This document shows positions 25,775 to 40,703 of a stretch of 64,000 nt of DNA, one piece after another. The position numbers and the translations under genes are program-made. Origin of the DNA: Phorcus lineatus (lineage: Eukaryota; Mollusca; Gastropoda; Trochida; Trochidae); assembly GCA_921293015.1 (NCBI GenBank), contig OV121097.1:27997429-28061428 (forward strand). The letters run 5' to 3'. The notes below the pieces were generated by a model. It was given only the letters and a program-made list of their open reading frames with translations. It ran no database searches and had not been told where the DNA came from. The first letter of the stretch is position 1. Each line of letters begins with the position of its first letter.

Positions 25775-28725
25775 GGTTGCTTTCTACACTTTGTATTGAT
25801 ATTCACGGAAAAGTATATTTTGTTTTAATCAAGTTTAAGGCTAGTAAGAGACTTGTTGGTTTCCACAGATCCATTGATGTTCGTGGAATAGTGTATATAT
25901 TGCTTTCAGGTTGTTTGACACTCGTCAGTCTCTCTCTACAGTTTTTGTTAATGTTCATTGATGAGAACATATGTTTTAATTACATTTGAAGGTGGTTATG
26001 CATTCATCAAGATGATACGTTTAAGTTGATCAAATCAATATATTAAGTCTGCAATCATTAATGGAATCTGATAAGTATTTGTATAATATTCAAGGGTAAT
26101 TATGTCACAAGGTGACGTTCTTGAAGTCGATCAATAGGTTAATTTTTAAACAAATGAATTAGAATTCCAATCATTAATGGAATTTTGCATTAAAACATTG
26201 TTGAATCGAAGTGATCATACAATAACAGTTAGCTGATAATTACAGTTTAGAAGGAGATCACAAGGATCATTTATGATTGAGTTTTTATATCAATTATAGT
26301 AAAATACTTTCTGAAACTATTATTAGGATAAGTCATTTTTTATATTAATACCATATAAATGTTCAGCTGGGTGTTAACGATTTAAACTTAGTCTTTTTAA
26401 TTTACTTGTGTTTTTAATAACTCACATGATAAAATGTGAAAAATAAGATAGTGAATTCAGAAAGTCTAAAATGATAATTTGTGTGCATTGCATTTCTGCA
26501 GACAAATCAGATAGGTTTGTAAGGAATATCCTTAAAAAATTTCCTTTACACCTCAGATCTGCATTGTCTATATCTAGATGTAGCAACTTTCATTTAGCAG
26601 GTGGAAATGGGTAGATATAATAATGTTAACCATAATGAGAGATTATGTTTATTTTGTAAATCGAATGGCATAGACGTTGTTGAAAATATTATGATGACCT
26701 TATCATAAAAGACGTTTGTGATTTTCTATACCATGTACTTAAACGTATAATATATGTTTCAGCTCAGCATGTGCACCAGGTTATGAATTAAGTAGATGAA
26801 TGTATCATGGGCTTATGGACTTTTACTAAATAAACTTGTCTGCGTGACTGTCTGTCTGTTTAACGCAAGGAAGTCTGCAAGTGTCATTCGCATGATACAA
26901 AGATGCTTACCGTGTAATTAATAAAAAAAGATGTAAATCTCATATTAAAAATACCTAAAGCGGGAAATGTTATAAACCCGTGTTATTTAAGTAACAAACA
27001 GTAAATATGTCAGGTCGTTCCATGCAAGTAACAGCCTAGAAGGAATCATTTAGTCTGAAAACATCCTTCTAGTATAATTTATGTCGCTAAATCAGAATAC
27101 CCAGTTTCACTGATTAAAACATCATGCACTATCAAAAGAGTATTTATGATTTTTTATGAAAAAAGACAAGTTGTATAATCAGATTGATCCTTACTATTTA
27201 TCTTACCCATTACAATCTGCATGAACAGAATTCGAAAACAGCTTCCTTAGATATTTGAAACAAATATGATTATAGCATATTGGATACTATTACGTAATCT
27301 CGCAGACCTAAAAAGATTTTTTACTTTAGGAATTTTTTGGGTAAGTGTTACATTTCAATTTATTTTAAAGGAAATTTCATAATGTTATTTATTATTTTGG
27401 TTTTGATTGAGTGCAAAAGTATTGTATAATCTTTGATATCATTTCCCATTACCCTTCCCTTTGTTGCTGCGGGAAGCCAATTTCTCTCCGCAGATAGATT
27501 TATTAATGAATCAGTTCAGCAGTACAATCCCAAATCAATAAACAGGTATGCATCATCTTTTTCATCTAATTCTAAAAAACCTTATTCTCACCAATTCTCC
27601 TTTTGTCAGTTTGATAGATTAGATCTCTCTAGTTCTCTTTCAATTCAAATATAACCTCACCCAAATGTAAAAGAACGATCCTTCAGACATTTTGTAAGCA
27701 CGTTTCCCTTAGGGAAAGAACAAAAAGAAAATATACAATATTATAGAACAGTGATGAGGTCAAGACCTTTTTTGAAAAACATTAACCTGATATAAAAACA
27801 AACATTGTCAGCAGTCCGTCAAGGTTTGATAATGGTGTAAATAAAACGAAAAACGAAAGGAAAAACTATAATATAGAAATTTAATTTCAACTATTGCTAA
27901 GGATGATAAGCAGATGACGTCATCACAGCTACTCAATAGTCAATACATGGTTTGGTCAGACAAATTGTGAAGTCAGTAAGCACTTCTGTCTACTGTCACG
28001 TGACCGACTCTCGACAATCAGATAGCCGAATATAAATGTTTACATAATAAATATCGCTATTTTGTGTCATTTTATGCCTTTTCCAAAAGCATTATTTCCG
28101 TGGGAAGATACAAAATTTTGAAAGAAACATTTTAAGTTCACATACTGACGAGCACTAATATTGATGTAATTTGAAATTGAAATAATTACTATAATTAGAC
28201 TGTTCAAAAAGTTGGTAATTAGGTGGCGGCTTTCCTACAAGAACAATAGCATAACGTCATTGGAGGTAGAGTATAGCCTACGAACTATTATTTCAAGGGA
28301 GAAGTTAAAAACACTCGAGTTACAGAGTTTTCAGGGCTTGAAACCTAATGAGTGGTATAACCACAATCTCTTACTGTGCAAGTACATATAGCTGTGAGAA
28401 AATTAAAGCTACCATTGTATCCTGTGTAACCGTATTTGTAGTTTGTAGAACAATATGTTCGAGTTTCGTGTTAAATTTCATAAATGATTGGAAATATAAT
28501 ACATTTCTTTTAAACCTATTGATCAACTTATAAACCTATCATCTTCATGCCGAACCACCTTCAAATATTATAAAAATAATAGCTTCTTAACAAAGAACAG
28601 CTTTCAAATCTGAAAAAACTATTTTCATAAAATCAGAGGATCAGTAAAAACCAACAAGTGACTGACTTCCCTTCATTGTGATAAAAACAACATATACTCA
28701 TCACTACAAATGTAAAAACCTACGT

Positions 28726-28956
28726 TTGTCTGACCACATGGTGAAGTTGATTGATGTCTTCTCCAGCTGAATAAATCCACACCTTTCGTGCTTAACAATG
28801 ATAAAACACAGTCTGTATCAATCCGTTATTTTCTTACACTGTGGACCAGCGATGTAATCAGATGCTAGGCAATGATGTATAGGCGATCTTTCATGATCAG
28901 CATGAAGGCTTTTGTTGATGAAACAGGAATATTTGTAATTTTGCTCTGTAGTTTGG
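28726..28956 (-). repeat. Inverted repeat arm 2 (about 231 bp)
   Basis: Reverse-complement partner of 25544-25774; carries GATTGATGTCTTCTCCAGCT and AATGATGTATAGGCGATCTT. Similarity weakens beyond the arms on both sides. No target duplication was identified, so the origin remains open. Confidence 0.75.
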
Positions 28957-31900
28957 AAAGACACAGCAAAGTGATTGTAACCCTGAGAAGATTACATCAT
29001 GACATCTGGTATGGTAAGTTATAAGAACAGCAAATAAGGAACTAGACGTATATTTTCCATTGTGAGATTGTCGTTTCGTTTGTTGCTATACAATATGTAG
29101 ATATATTATACCTTCAGTAGGCTTGTGAAGAATATTGTCGATTCTGAATATTATTAATTATGTATCAATAAATGGCTGAAAAATCAACATGTTTATTTGA
29201 AATATTTGCAGATTCCTTTTCTTTCACCAGTTATTGTAAAAAAGTAATATATATAATTCATTAACTTTTGTTGAAAGGATAATTTGTTTATCTAAATTGT
29301 CATCACCAACTGTGAATTGGAATATCTCTTTAACAGTTGAGATGGCAGTAGACTATTCGAAATCACTAGCCTGTTGTTTCATGGTATTGCTAACTGGTGC
29401 AAATTAGTAATTCAAGACTACAATCAAAAGAGTTTATTGCACATTTGCATGTCATATTTAAACATGTATTCATGTAATGTCAAAGACATTTTTTTAGAGA
29501 GATTTGAAAGATGAGAAGTGAAAATAAAATGATTTTATAAAAGCAATGAAGAACAGACTTTGATGGTTTTTACTTTTGGAACTTTTTGTTTATGCCTTCA
29601 TCATAATGTGTGGCTTGTTTGATGAATGATAAGTTATTCTATAGTAATTCCACAATTCTCTACTGTAACAGTCAGGTACGTCACTACAACTACGGTCTTT
29701 CTATCAACTTCAAATATTAATGCTGAAGTCATTAGCATTGTACTGCTGGATGACTTCAAACTTTAGAAGAAATAAACACAAGAAAAGTACGGGAAATCAG
29801 AAACAGTTGTAGGATGTAGAACCTGCCATCAGAGGTTTATGGCGCCTAACCAAGTTTCCAAAATAATTGTTTTTAAACTGTAAGCACTTAGAGAATACGA
29901 CATAGCTTTCCCTTGAACGCCAATATTCAACCGATGTCAATTTTTCTGTAAGTAAAAGATTCACATATTTCAAATACAAATGCTCTAAACTGAAAAAATG
30001 CCTATTCAACCAAATTCCTGTAAAGACAAGGTTTCATGAAATAGACATCTAAATCCTTTTGATACTAAGTGAAGGTTAATTTAAGATATTTGTTAGTTTA
30101 AGGGAAGGTTTGCTGTTACTCCAGACAATCTGAATAAAGTATTTCAAAATCACCTTTCAACTTGGGTGAATTATAAATTCTAAGTGTCCATCGATTATGC
30201 AACCTTTGCAATCAACTTGTCACACTTCAGTTTTTTCCTCCAATTGTCTCTAATTACCTCTTTTAGATTTTATTACTCTTTCATGATTTCAGAATGCAAT
30301 TTCTATTCCTGGCAATCTTGATAAGGATGTGTTTTTACTGTAAAAGCAAATATAATTGATCATATGCCAATCATCTTGATGACCCAGAGAATCAATTTAA
30401 CCTAATATCGGCAGATATCACATACTCTTCTATTTTGATTGATAAAAACTATGTTTCTATTTCAATTATGTGACAGTTCTGGAGTCAATCAATATGCTTT
30501 CAATGTGGATGACATTCTCTATTAAAAAGGCTTACATAAAGGTGCTTACTGACATTCACAGTAATAAAGTAAATCATTGTTAACATCCAACACAATTTTG
30601 AACGCATGAGGACTGTGAAGACAGTAAAGGTATACCTTTATGTGACAACGTCTATTTGTCTTTCGATGTGTTGGAGAATCAGATTTGACTCTTATCATTT
30701 ATTTGGCATTCAATCATCAAAGTGATATAAAGAAACAAAACTGGCGATATACTTCCTTTTTGCCTCATTGATATTAACATTGACAGTTTCCTTATAGTGG
30801 TAAATACTATAAAATTGAAGACTGAGGTCAATACCTGTTTTTATACACTAGTGAAAAAACGTTGACCGATGACGAGGTCAGAGGTTGATATTGTTTTCCG
30901 CGGGTCTCTAAAACAGATATTGACCTTCCTCGCCAGTCAGCAATTGGTTAATTATTGTTTCATATGAAACATAAAATACAGTTATGAACAGTAATCTAGA
31001 ACGATTGTTCAACAAAACGGGCGCTTGATGTCACGATAACAACAGCATGACGTTATGAAACAAGGGTTTTAGATTATTATGTCTTTTTTAGTAACTCAAG
31101 TAAATATTATTTTTAGTCTGACTTGAGATGAACAATAAGCTTCTATGTTTACTATCACGTGACCGACTCATGGTCACTGGGATAGACGGAAATAAATGCT
31201 GACATAAGAATAGTCATGATGGAACATAATGTGTAAATTGATGAATAGAAATTCTTGAATTTCAAATGCCACCAGTGACGCATTAGTTGCCAACATTTCG
31301 ACATGTGCAAAGGTACACATAAAGTATATGAAAAGATCACAAACCTATCTTTCATTGCAATGATACAGGTGAGCATTGTATTTAAATTTTTCTAATGATA
31401 TTTTTCAATATTGATGACGAACACCCCTTCATGTTGTGATAATAAGCATTAAAAAAGATTATTTAAATTTAGTTGCCACTGTATAGAGGAGATATTGTTC
31501 AAAGAATATTCCAATAAATCTGAAATTGCTCTCTTGTAAATTGTAAAATTTGTATTTTTAACACCAGAGTGACAAAATATGCTACATTTTGAAAGTTTAA
31601 AATCACGGATAATTGATTTTCGGATTCGAGAATATCCTTTGTGATACCAAAGTTAAATATGTTGAGACCATCTGTCTTTTATTAAGGTAACTATACGTTT
31701 CTCCGACGCAAAGTGAAGATCTTTTTATTTCAATTGAAAACGGAAACATGTCCTCTATCGCATCATGACATGACTTCTATCGTTTTTTTTGAAAATAAAA
31801 TCAAGTCAGGACATGCTTTATGTAATTAATTACTTTGAAAATAGTATGACATACTTTAATTTCAGAGTTAGGCACGACTACAATCAATTTTAACAAAATA

Positions 31901-32686
31901 TTTTTACCATTTACGATTTCCTGAAACAGGTGTTACAAACAGTTGGATCTTTGGAAACATGACTGCTATTATTTCTGTTGATGATACTCTAGACAGTCTG
32001 TCTACGTTCCAGCCCGATATTTTTAGAAAGCTGACGGACTACATTTGAATACATCATACTCAAGGTACGATAGGTGACAGCACTGTGCGGAGTTAGAGGC
32101 CCTTCTGCTAAACATATTGGTCAAAATTTGCTTGGATAGCTTTCAGTGTCCCGTTTATATTATTTTCACTTCAACCTTACTTGTTTTGGGTTTCTTTAGA
32201 TATTAACTAATTCTAAACTGAACATTTAAGGAATACCTACTGATATTTGAACTACAGTAGGCTACAAATGATCAAGACACGGGTCGGCATACATTTTCAG
32301 ATTTCAAACCCCGATGATTTTTTATTCTTGAAAATGCATTCATTTCTAAAGTTCCCTTCCTTATCTTTTCACTGTCTGTGTTAATATAAGTTTTGTGGAA
32401 TATTTTATAGAAACAACAGATCTAGAATATTCACTAGTAAATACATTTTTAAATTTTTGAAGAGAAAAAATATCATGTTAACAAAGGTCAGAAAACCAAA
32501 TTAAGATCAGTGTAGTTATTCATTCAACATGTTTGAACTTTTTTCAAAATAAGAGGAATTTAACCAGAAAACTTGATAGTGCAGTCTTGTTCTCTTTAAA
32601 AAACCATTCAAATACTCAAATGTAAAATATCAATGATATTCAAAACAATCGGTAGATTATCTAATGGATGATGAAATTGATTCGAC

Positions 32687-34330
32687 AGAGAAATGTTTAC
32701 TTTTGCTAAATATCAATACATTTAACTGACATGAAACATTTTATATGTTTATATGCTTTTGAAAAAATGTTGTAGCGCATACATGCTGTCAAAACATGAA
32801 ATAAATGCTTTCTGGGAAAGCCATACTTCATTTCCCTTGAATTTTTTATTATTATAAAAAGTGGTTTAAACTACTCAGATCTTAGAAATGCCATTACTTT
32901 TTCTCTATTTTGAATGTGTTTTTTGTTAAAAACAAAACAAAAGTTTTAAAGTTGAGTATTGTTTCCTAGATGTCAGATAGACGCTCATAAATTGAACATA
33001 TCTTATTTACTTTTTTCAAAATATTGTACAATGCAGTTAGTGTCCAAAAACTAATCTTGCGTATAATTGGTGCAAGGGTCAAATTATAAGTTTATGTCTT
33101 TCGAAAAAGATTACTGTAACACAATTTCTTACTGAGATTTATTGAATGATTTGTATGTGCATGAGGTCTCACAAGTCAATTCATGAATACATATGAAAGT
33201 AAAGAAATAATCATTATATTGGCAGGGTAGGGAATTTCAATGATATCCCATTTGCATGAATAAAGGAAATCAAAAACTGTAAACAGTAACATCTAAAAAT
33301 AAAAAAATGATATCTTTGGAAAAATAGCAATAAATAGAATATAGAAATGTTATATACTAGTGATATAAGAACCCTGATAACTAGATTATTAGACAATAAT
33401 TATTGTACCACAATCTCGTTTTCATGTTATAAATCAATTTTAAGGAGGTTTTAGCTAGCTAAAAGTAACATTTAAGCATTCCGAAAGCAGACACTGTTCA
33501 TATAAGCATTCATTTAGTTTTCTTTAATCTGCCTCAGACTTTGTATCTGTATTACGTTTGGTTTTTCGCATCTATTTCTATAATAATTAGACAATAGTTG
33601 ACAATATTTGTTCAACATCAATATATATGTAGTATAAATACACACATGAGAAAACCTGTATAACCTGTAAATTGGTTTCCACCAAAAAACATCTAAAACA
33701 TCTAAAATCATAAACCCACTGAAGTTGTAACATTAATGACAAAAATGCATTGAATAGCTTATGATGATCTCATGTATCTTTATCTTTATCTTAATGTTGA
33801 CACTGTGTTCAGCATTAATTCATGTTTAGCATTAATACACAAATAAAATAAACATGTAAAACTTTTATATTGGTTTCCACCAAAAAAAACCCATCAAAGT
33901 GGAGAAAATTGAAGAAGTAATATAAGAATGAAAAGAAAATAGGAGAGTTGGACATAATTGATAAATCAAGAAGACTGTGTTGTTCACAAATAAAGGATAT
34001 CCAAACCATTTGCTACAATTGCAGAAGGAGTATTTCATCCCACAGAGAAATATTGATTTTGTTGGGTTTGTCTCAATATATTAAACTGACATGAAACATT
34101 TGATATTAGTTTTTATATACTTTTCAGAAAATACATGGTCCATGCATTTTATCAAAACATGCATACGATTTAAAAAAAACCCACAAAATCAATACTTTTT
34201 ATGGAAAAAAACTTAGTTTTTGGAGTTATATACTCTATCTCATGCCAATAATATTTTGAAAGTGTTTTCAGAATGCTACAGTTTAGTATTGTTATCTAAA
34301 AATAAGATAATCGCCAATAACTTGAAATAT
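32687..34330 (+). repeat. Diverged direct repeat pair inside copy B
   Basis: About 32687-33000 and about 34048-34330 share order and content (CAGAGAAAT.., AACTGACATGAAACATTT, ATCAAAACATG.., GTTTAGTATTG-like end), offset by about 1.35 kb. Between them, TTGGTTTCCACCAAAAAA occurs twice (near 33673 and 33873). This looks like old local duplication; no element ends seen. Confidence 0.55.
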
Positions 34331-35479
34331 TGGTATCTGCTTTGATCTGAATTCTGTACAATTCAGCTCTCATAGTTATTTTCAGACTGTTGAATCGCAG
34401 TGCGAGATGCAAATCAACAGCACTCACTGTCTAGTAGCTTACCCAGGTGTCCACTGATACCTTGCCCAAAAAAAATCCAAGAAACTGTATTTATGTTTTT
34501 TTAATTCTGCACCTCATGCCATAATGGATTAGTCCATGACCAGTCAGAATCTATAAGAATGTAGATTTAGCAAACAGGACTGGAGTCCAAAACTTTAAAG
34601 CCTTATTTCCTGTAAATACACTGTAAAATTAACATATATTCTTTCAAATAGAGCTGTGTCAAACATGAAATAGAATTGCAATAAGCCATACATTGACATG
34701 TTGGAGATCAGGTCAGGTGTGATGCACTTAACCATTTATATATTTGTAACATATTGGCTTGCATGATCCGGAGCCAAGATTATCGATACAACAAACGGGT
34801 TTATGATGAACTGTGCAGGATCAGCCAATATTCACTTAATGTAAGTCGTCAGGTTGTTGATACAGGACCTCATTGACACGAGAATAATGTCATGTAGCAT
34901 AAGATAGATTATGTACTCGATATTTGCAGTGGTGTTTCGTGCTTCAGTTCAAACATATATATTATCCTAACGTGATTGACGACCCTGAGCTTAAGAAAAA
35001 TATTGAAATAATAATGTGGATTTTATGTGTAGGACTATGTATTCAACATTTATTTCTTTGCTGACAGAATGTTGAGCAAGTTCCATCGGTTTGAAGGATA
35101 AAGTTTGAAAACTGAGGCTAGTATAGATGGAGCAAATATGAAATCAATTTTGAAAGCCAAAACTTAAAATTGGCTTAACAAATCTAAATTGACAAAATAA
35201 ACCAGAGTGACCAATATGTTTTGGGGAAAGGTGGTGAGAAAAAGGAAATATAATAATAAAAATGATAATTGAATAAGATTGCTGCTTATTTAATGCATTG
35301 CTGGTATATATCAACAGATAAAAAACTTACATTAATTAATAGTAAAATCTTACAACAGTGCTCTGACGTAATCAACCAATATTCAAAGTACTTATTCACG
35401 ATTCTGATTTCATTTGGTAATTTTAGCAACAAGCTTCCTCTCCTACTGACATTATTTCTAAGAACGTACAATATTAAAA

Positions 35480-35801
35480 AATATTACGAAAATCTATCAT
35501 GTGACAACACCTAATGTAAGATGAAAAAGTAAAACGTTATGGTTCATTAGTAACAACACTGCAAATAAATACTTGACATCTCGATAACATAAGAAGATAC
35601 CTGTTCAAGAATAAGTGATTTATTAAAGTCACTGTAACACGTATTTCGGAAACTCTTCAAATTTACCCTCATAGATATCAATTTTGCAATATGGATTATC
35701 TTCAGACGGTCAATCAGATTATCCGCAGTCGTAGTAGAAATTATAATAATATTAATAATAACAATAATGATAATAATAATAATAATAGTAATAATAATAA
35801 C

Positions 35802-35838
<37 letters not shown>

Positions 35839-38240
35839 GTGCATTTATATTGCGCTGTTTCCATGCATGAGCAATTATCATGCAAAAACTTTTGACATGT
35901 GACCATTTTGATTGAACACCTTTCAGTTAGAAAACATTCTCGTAGGTTGACTATCTTTGTAACCTTTGTTCAAAGACTGCCTTTACTGATTTAAGAGAAT
36001 GCATTGCAATTCGAAATCTAGTTTTCAGTTGTAAGATCATGTCAATTCCTGAAGATAGGTTCAATAGTGTCTTTAAAACGACATTAGTATTTTTATCAAG
36101 TGATCACCAATCAATATTTCTTCTAACTCTACCGGATTTATGATTAACCGAGCATGGGAAGAAGAAAATGGGAACAGTTATTATTTTGTGTCTCCAGTGT
36201 TAATGATGTCCGTGAAATTCAACTCATCCTTGTTTTCTCACTATAATTGCTAAAAGAAATTTTAAACTGCCAATATAATTTATAATGTAGACATTTCCTG
36301 AATTCCAACCTTAAACCAGCTCTCATTTTCTAAAAAATATTAACTTCGTTTTTTAAATATTATGATAACCAAAAACATCACTGCTCTACAATTAGTTTGG
36401 AAAAGAAAATGTTTATTTCAGTCAGTATTAGATAAAAAATTTCAAATGAGCGACAAAGGGAAAGTGAAGTGGAATCAGATAAAGAGTCATGATAAATCTT
36501 ACTTATACTAGAACCTAATTTCAATTATTATACTTTCGTTCCATACTTAGAGAGAGTGTTTCCATTTCTTCGCCATCCTGTTAAATATCAAAAACCAAAA
36601 AAAAAAATTCCTGCCCTATGTCCATGTCATTGCATTGTTTAGATTTTTAAATTTTAAATCATTGGATAGATAAGAGCTCTTATACTATATCAGGTGTAAA
36701 TATCACTGAGAAGAATAGATTAAAATGTCTCCATCATCTATATTGAATTTAATTTTATATGTTTTATCCTTATAGGCTTTAAGGAGAGATATAATGTATA
36801 TTTTAAGAATAACAGATTTTCATATCTACGTACATTATCTATCGGAATGAAATGAGCATAAAATCAAGATATATACACTTTGATAAGGCTACTATTTTAC
36901 CTTTTTATATCCGTTGTAAGAAAATGCCCGAGTTATACAAGCAAATGGTTTGAAAAATCATTGAAGCGTGATTGCCACACCATATCATGTGTCATGTCGT
37001 GAGATGGTATAGAAAGCAAAAGTTTATTAATTTCTGTATATGTTAGGTAAGATTGATATGAAAGTCAAAAGCAAGGGTAACGTCATCCCAATAATACAAA
37101 AATAATGTTTATTGGGACCTTATTAAATGAACTTGAGTATTCAGTTGTCTGAATATCTTTGTTGAATGTGATCGCACCTTGAGGCATTCAGTTGGGATGT
37201 AATCACAGCAAACAACATATTCAATACAGACCTGTAAATAATATTAGTGAGAGATCCACCATTACAGATTACAATAAAGCAACTCATTGAATGAGTATTA
37301 CATATCTTATAAATAGAATATACAGGTAATCACATTTAAATCCGGTCGAAAATACATGATTAATAAGATGGCAAATTTTATATTACATTGTGCAACTATT
37401 TTCATAGAAATAAAAAAGGTTGTGTTCAATAATGAATTAACGAACCTGTTAACTCTCACCATCGGAAATAATTGTCCATGTTTATTATGCAAGATTCGGC
37501 CATGCGTACCATAGATGTACATTGTCAAAACCCACCAACCGACTTACAGACTCTTAATTTCCTAACTTGTTAAGCTAACCCATCGATTGATCGAACATTC
37601 GATTTTTTTGGGTAAAGATTTGTAAGTTTAATTGACAGGTAAACCACGACAAAAATTTATGTAGTGTTAACGATGTGACTCTAATGACGCCCAGGAAGGC
37701 AGATACGCTTCAGTGACCACAGGACGTGTTTTTTTAAGAAGACGTATTCCAGTTGTTTACCCGCCGTTTTCAGAAATTGAAAGTGGAAATTTGTATTCCT
37801 TTAATCCCTAAAGTAATAAGTAAACGATAATTAATGAAAATGAAAATTACTTTGTTCATCAAATTAAAGCTGTTCTTCTATTCTGCAGTCTTGGTCTGAA
37901 AGGTATTGTTTTAAATAATCATATGTTAGGCCGTCAACGTTAAACTTTAATTGATCAAAACTGCCATGCAGGTTTTTATATTAAAGAAGGTATTTTCGAA
38001 AATTTCGTTACAGTGTTGAAAAACTCTAATGCATTTTCTTCCATCCGTCGACCCATCCAGTTTGAGTGCCCCTACAAGGTCACTGAATGACACAAATATG
38101 GAATCCCCATTAGGGCGACGTGAAATATTGTTTGGTATTTAACTGGAAATTTCCAAATACTAGGTGCAAATTTCTAGTTACTATGAATATCAAAATAGTT
38201 TAGGTGGTCCTAATGGGCTTCCGTATAATTAGTCCTTGTG
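35480..38240. other. Intergenic stretch in copy B, no gene seen
   Basis: Apart from an imperfect (AAT)n tract near 35740-35838, only AT-rich DNA with short frames is seen. This corresponds to the much longer 8.6-13.85 kb interval of copy A. Confidence 0.4.
35738..35838. repeat. Imperfect (AAT)n microsatellite
   Basis: About 100 bp of ATA/AAT trinucleotides with a few interruptions. The isoleucine-rich frame on the minus strand is an artefact of it. Confidence 0.9.
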
Positions 38241-38570
38241 AGCACATTTACTGATAGACTTTGATACTATGGTGATCAATTAAACATTCCTGGCATGTGA
38301 TGGACTGATGGGGGTTTGCCATTTATCTCTTAAAGTTGTAGGTCAGGCTGTTTACCACAGACTATATGGACAAGAGAAAACAATCTCGTCCTATGAAATG
38401 TGGATCGTGAGCTCGAACGATTTTCCTTGCAAAGGTTATGATGAACGTAGAAGACGCCAATATTCACTAACAGGTGTAGGAATAAATAGACACGGAAATT
38501 GTATCATCTGTGATAAGATATTGATAAAGAACTTGATCGTACAAATATATTCGATATCTACCATATGATA
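38240..38570. repeat. Block B anchor with empty MITE site
   Basis: Matches 13850-13927 plus 14267-14440 of copy A, skipping the 339-bp MITE. The single TTAA at 38330-38333, preceded by CTC in both copies, is the pre-insertion target site. Confidence 0.75.
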
Positions 38571-39499
38571 AACGAATCTCCCAATAGGAAATTCTAACAC
38601 GCTAATAGAAACCTTTCCATGGCACAACTATGACAACTGTGATATACTGAAACATTCACGTTTTAATTGTTATATCTTTGATGATCGGGTTAGATGCCTT
38701 GTTCATTTCATTTCAAAAAAATTTAAGTAGAAAAGGCGAAAGTGGAATTCAATGTCATTCAACAGTATGTTCACGCAAAAATATTATCTAGACATGTTAA
38801 AATACACTTCCAACGTCAGCATCGTTGACATAACTGTCATGACATAAACTTGTAAGGTAATCATTAACAAAATTATGTTCCCTAATAAATTCCTATCTGA
38901 TGTCCAAAAAGATCAGAAGTTCAAATGTTAACGATCTCTCTTGCACAATGTTTTACTTATACAATAGACATCTTTGACTTATATTTGGTATTGTGTAGGT
39001 AGTCAAAGACTATGAAACAGCATGTCTTCAAAAGCAGTCTGTACTACTTATTCCAATTTTGGGACAGACAAGAATACTCAGACCTGAAGTTCAATTACTT
39101 ACCTTCTCGCATGATCAAAAGCTTTAAAACGCAATCTATACAAAAACACGTTACAACTCTGGAAACCCAGACAGTATTGAGATTTCTTCAGAGAGATTCA
39201 TTATTTTAAGTGATGAAATACTAGTATAATGATGCTTTTGACCATAGATTGCTACAGTTTGTCTTCCACCTCAGTTACTTCATGGTTCTCATTCAAACTC
39301 TAAAAAGAAGCTTTCTAAAAAAAACCAACCAAGTGATATTTTGAAATATTATTCCAGATAACTATTTCATCCTACAGAAAGCAGAGGCACTTCTCGATTG
39401 TCTTTTTGTTGTGAATATTTTCGCATCAAGTAAGATAACATAGTGAATAAAATTATATGTACTTTTTTTATCCAATATGCTATATACTGTTCCGTGTAA

Positions 39500-40480
39500 A
39501 TCAAGAATAATAATTGTCAAAAATATTATATAATTATTACAATTAAATCAATGATTAAAAAATCAGCGTAATGGTTTCAATTTAAAACTAAAACGAATGG
39601 ATAATACATAACCAAAAAAATAAGCTACGCATATTCATCAGTCCTTGGTAAGCACTGTAGTTGATAATAGTTGCATTAAACAACACAAGTTTTGAAGGCT
39701 ACTGATAGATGTATTCGACTTGATGACATCAAAGGGAGTAGAGAACAAAGACTCATAACAGTTCCACAAGTAAGTACAATGAATCCCAGTAAACAGCTTC
39801 CAATCAGCAGGCCCTTTTATAGATTACTGTGTTTCTAGGTGATATCGGCAGCTACAATAACATGCAGATGATGGAATTTATGTGCTTATGTTGTGGACTC
39901 AGTGGAATAATTGACGTCACATAGCGTAGAAGTTATGAATTGTTTGGTTTTTATACACACCAAACTCTCTCTCTATCTCTTAGAGGCTGTGACATTGGCA
40001 TTATTTTCAAGGTCACAGTGATACTTTGATATCTTCAGAATTAGAACGCGAACAAACTAGACAGTGGGATATCGCAAAAACAACTTGCTGGAATTTTCAT
40101 CATAATTTCTGAGAAAGCTTGTGGCAATGTCTTTTGTCTGTGATCTTGACATTCATGATCATGAGAACCAAAAAGTAAAGCTTGACTTGACTAACATTTA
40201 TAGTAAATTTTGTAAACATCTTTCAACCACCACACCGAAATATCACATGACGATTAATCTGGATCATCGATGTTTCTGTTAATTTGTTTTGTTTGAATAT
40301 GAAAAGTAAACTATGCAGAGGGATCGTGTCCCTTCAGTAACAATTGCTTGAGTTAAAGGTAATTATGAATTCGATAACATCGTTATAACTGATAAACATG
40401 GTTTTATAAATGAAGAAACATTTGATTTGAAGAAATATATAGAGCAGGCGTAAATAACTGTTAATTTATTATCTAAGGAC
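39500..40480. other. Upstream region of gene B, no exon seen
   Basis: AT-rich; only scattered similarity to 17.0-18.5 kb. No recognised exon, repeat end or RNA gene. Confidence 0.4.
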
Positions 40481-40577
40481 ATCATTCAAAGAAACAGAGG
40501 TTAATGGGGAGTGTTAGTGTTAAGTGTTAGCTTGTCAATCAAGTTTTCCGTCTATTCTAGATCTCTTCTGAAAATCG

Positions 40578-40642
40578 ATATTACCCATATAGATTCAAGG
40601 AATAAGAAATGAGGCATGTTAAGTAGCTTCGAGGAAGAATCG
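40578..40642 (+). promoter_or_regulatory. Conserved block just upstream of gene B exon 1
   Basis: Counterpart of 18560-18625. TATTACCCATATAGATT and GAAATGAGGCATGTTAA are kept at about the same distance from the ATG. Probably promoter or 5' UTR; no specific factor is inferred. Confidence 0.3.
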
Positions 40643-40703
40643 ACCACGCAGTTTTCTTTCCTTGACAGTATTCCAATGTCTGAGGTAGTGGTTTAGTGGA
40701 AAC

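Larger units (their letters stand above)
24264..30150. other. Spacer between duplicated blocks, no gene seen
   Basis: Contains one decayed end like that of the 23633 MITE at about 25425-25470, a pair of inverted repeat arms (25544-25774 and 28726-28956), and a segment around 27900-28060 that recurs around 31030-31210 in the same strand (both include CACGTGACCGACTC). Open frames are short and without recognised domains. Confidence 0.4.

Noticed and set aside
35547-35906. 119-residue isoleucine-rich frame, minus strand
   Set aside because: Translation of the (AAT)n tract; no domain or splice support.
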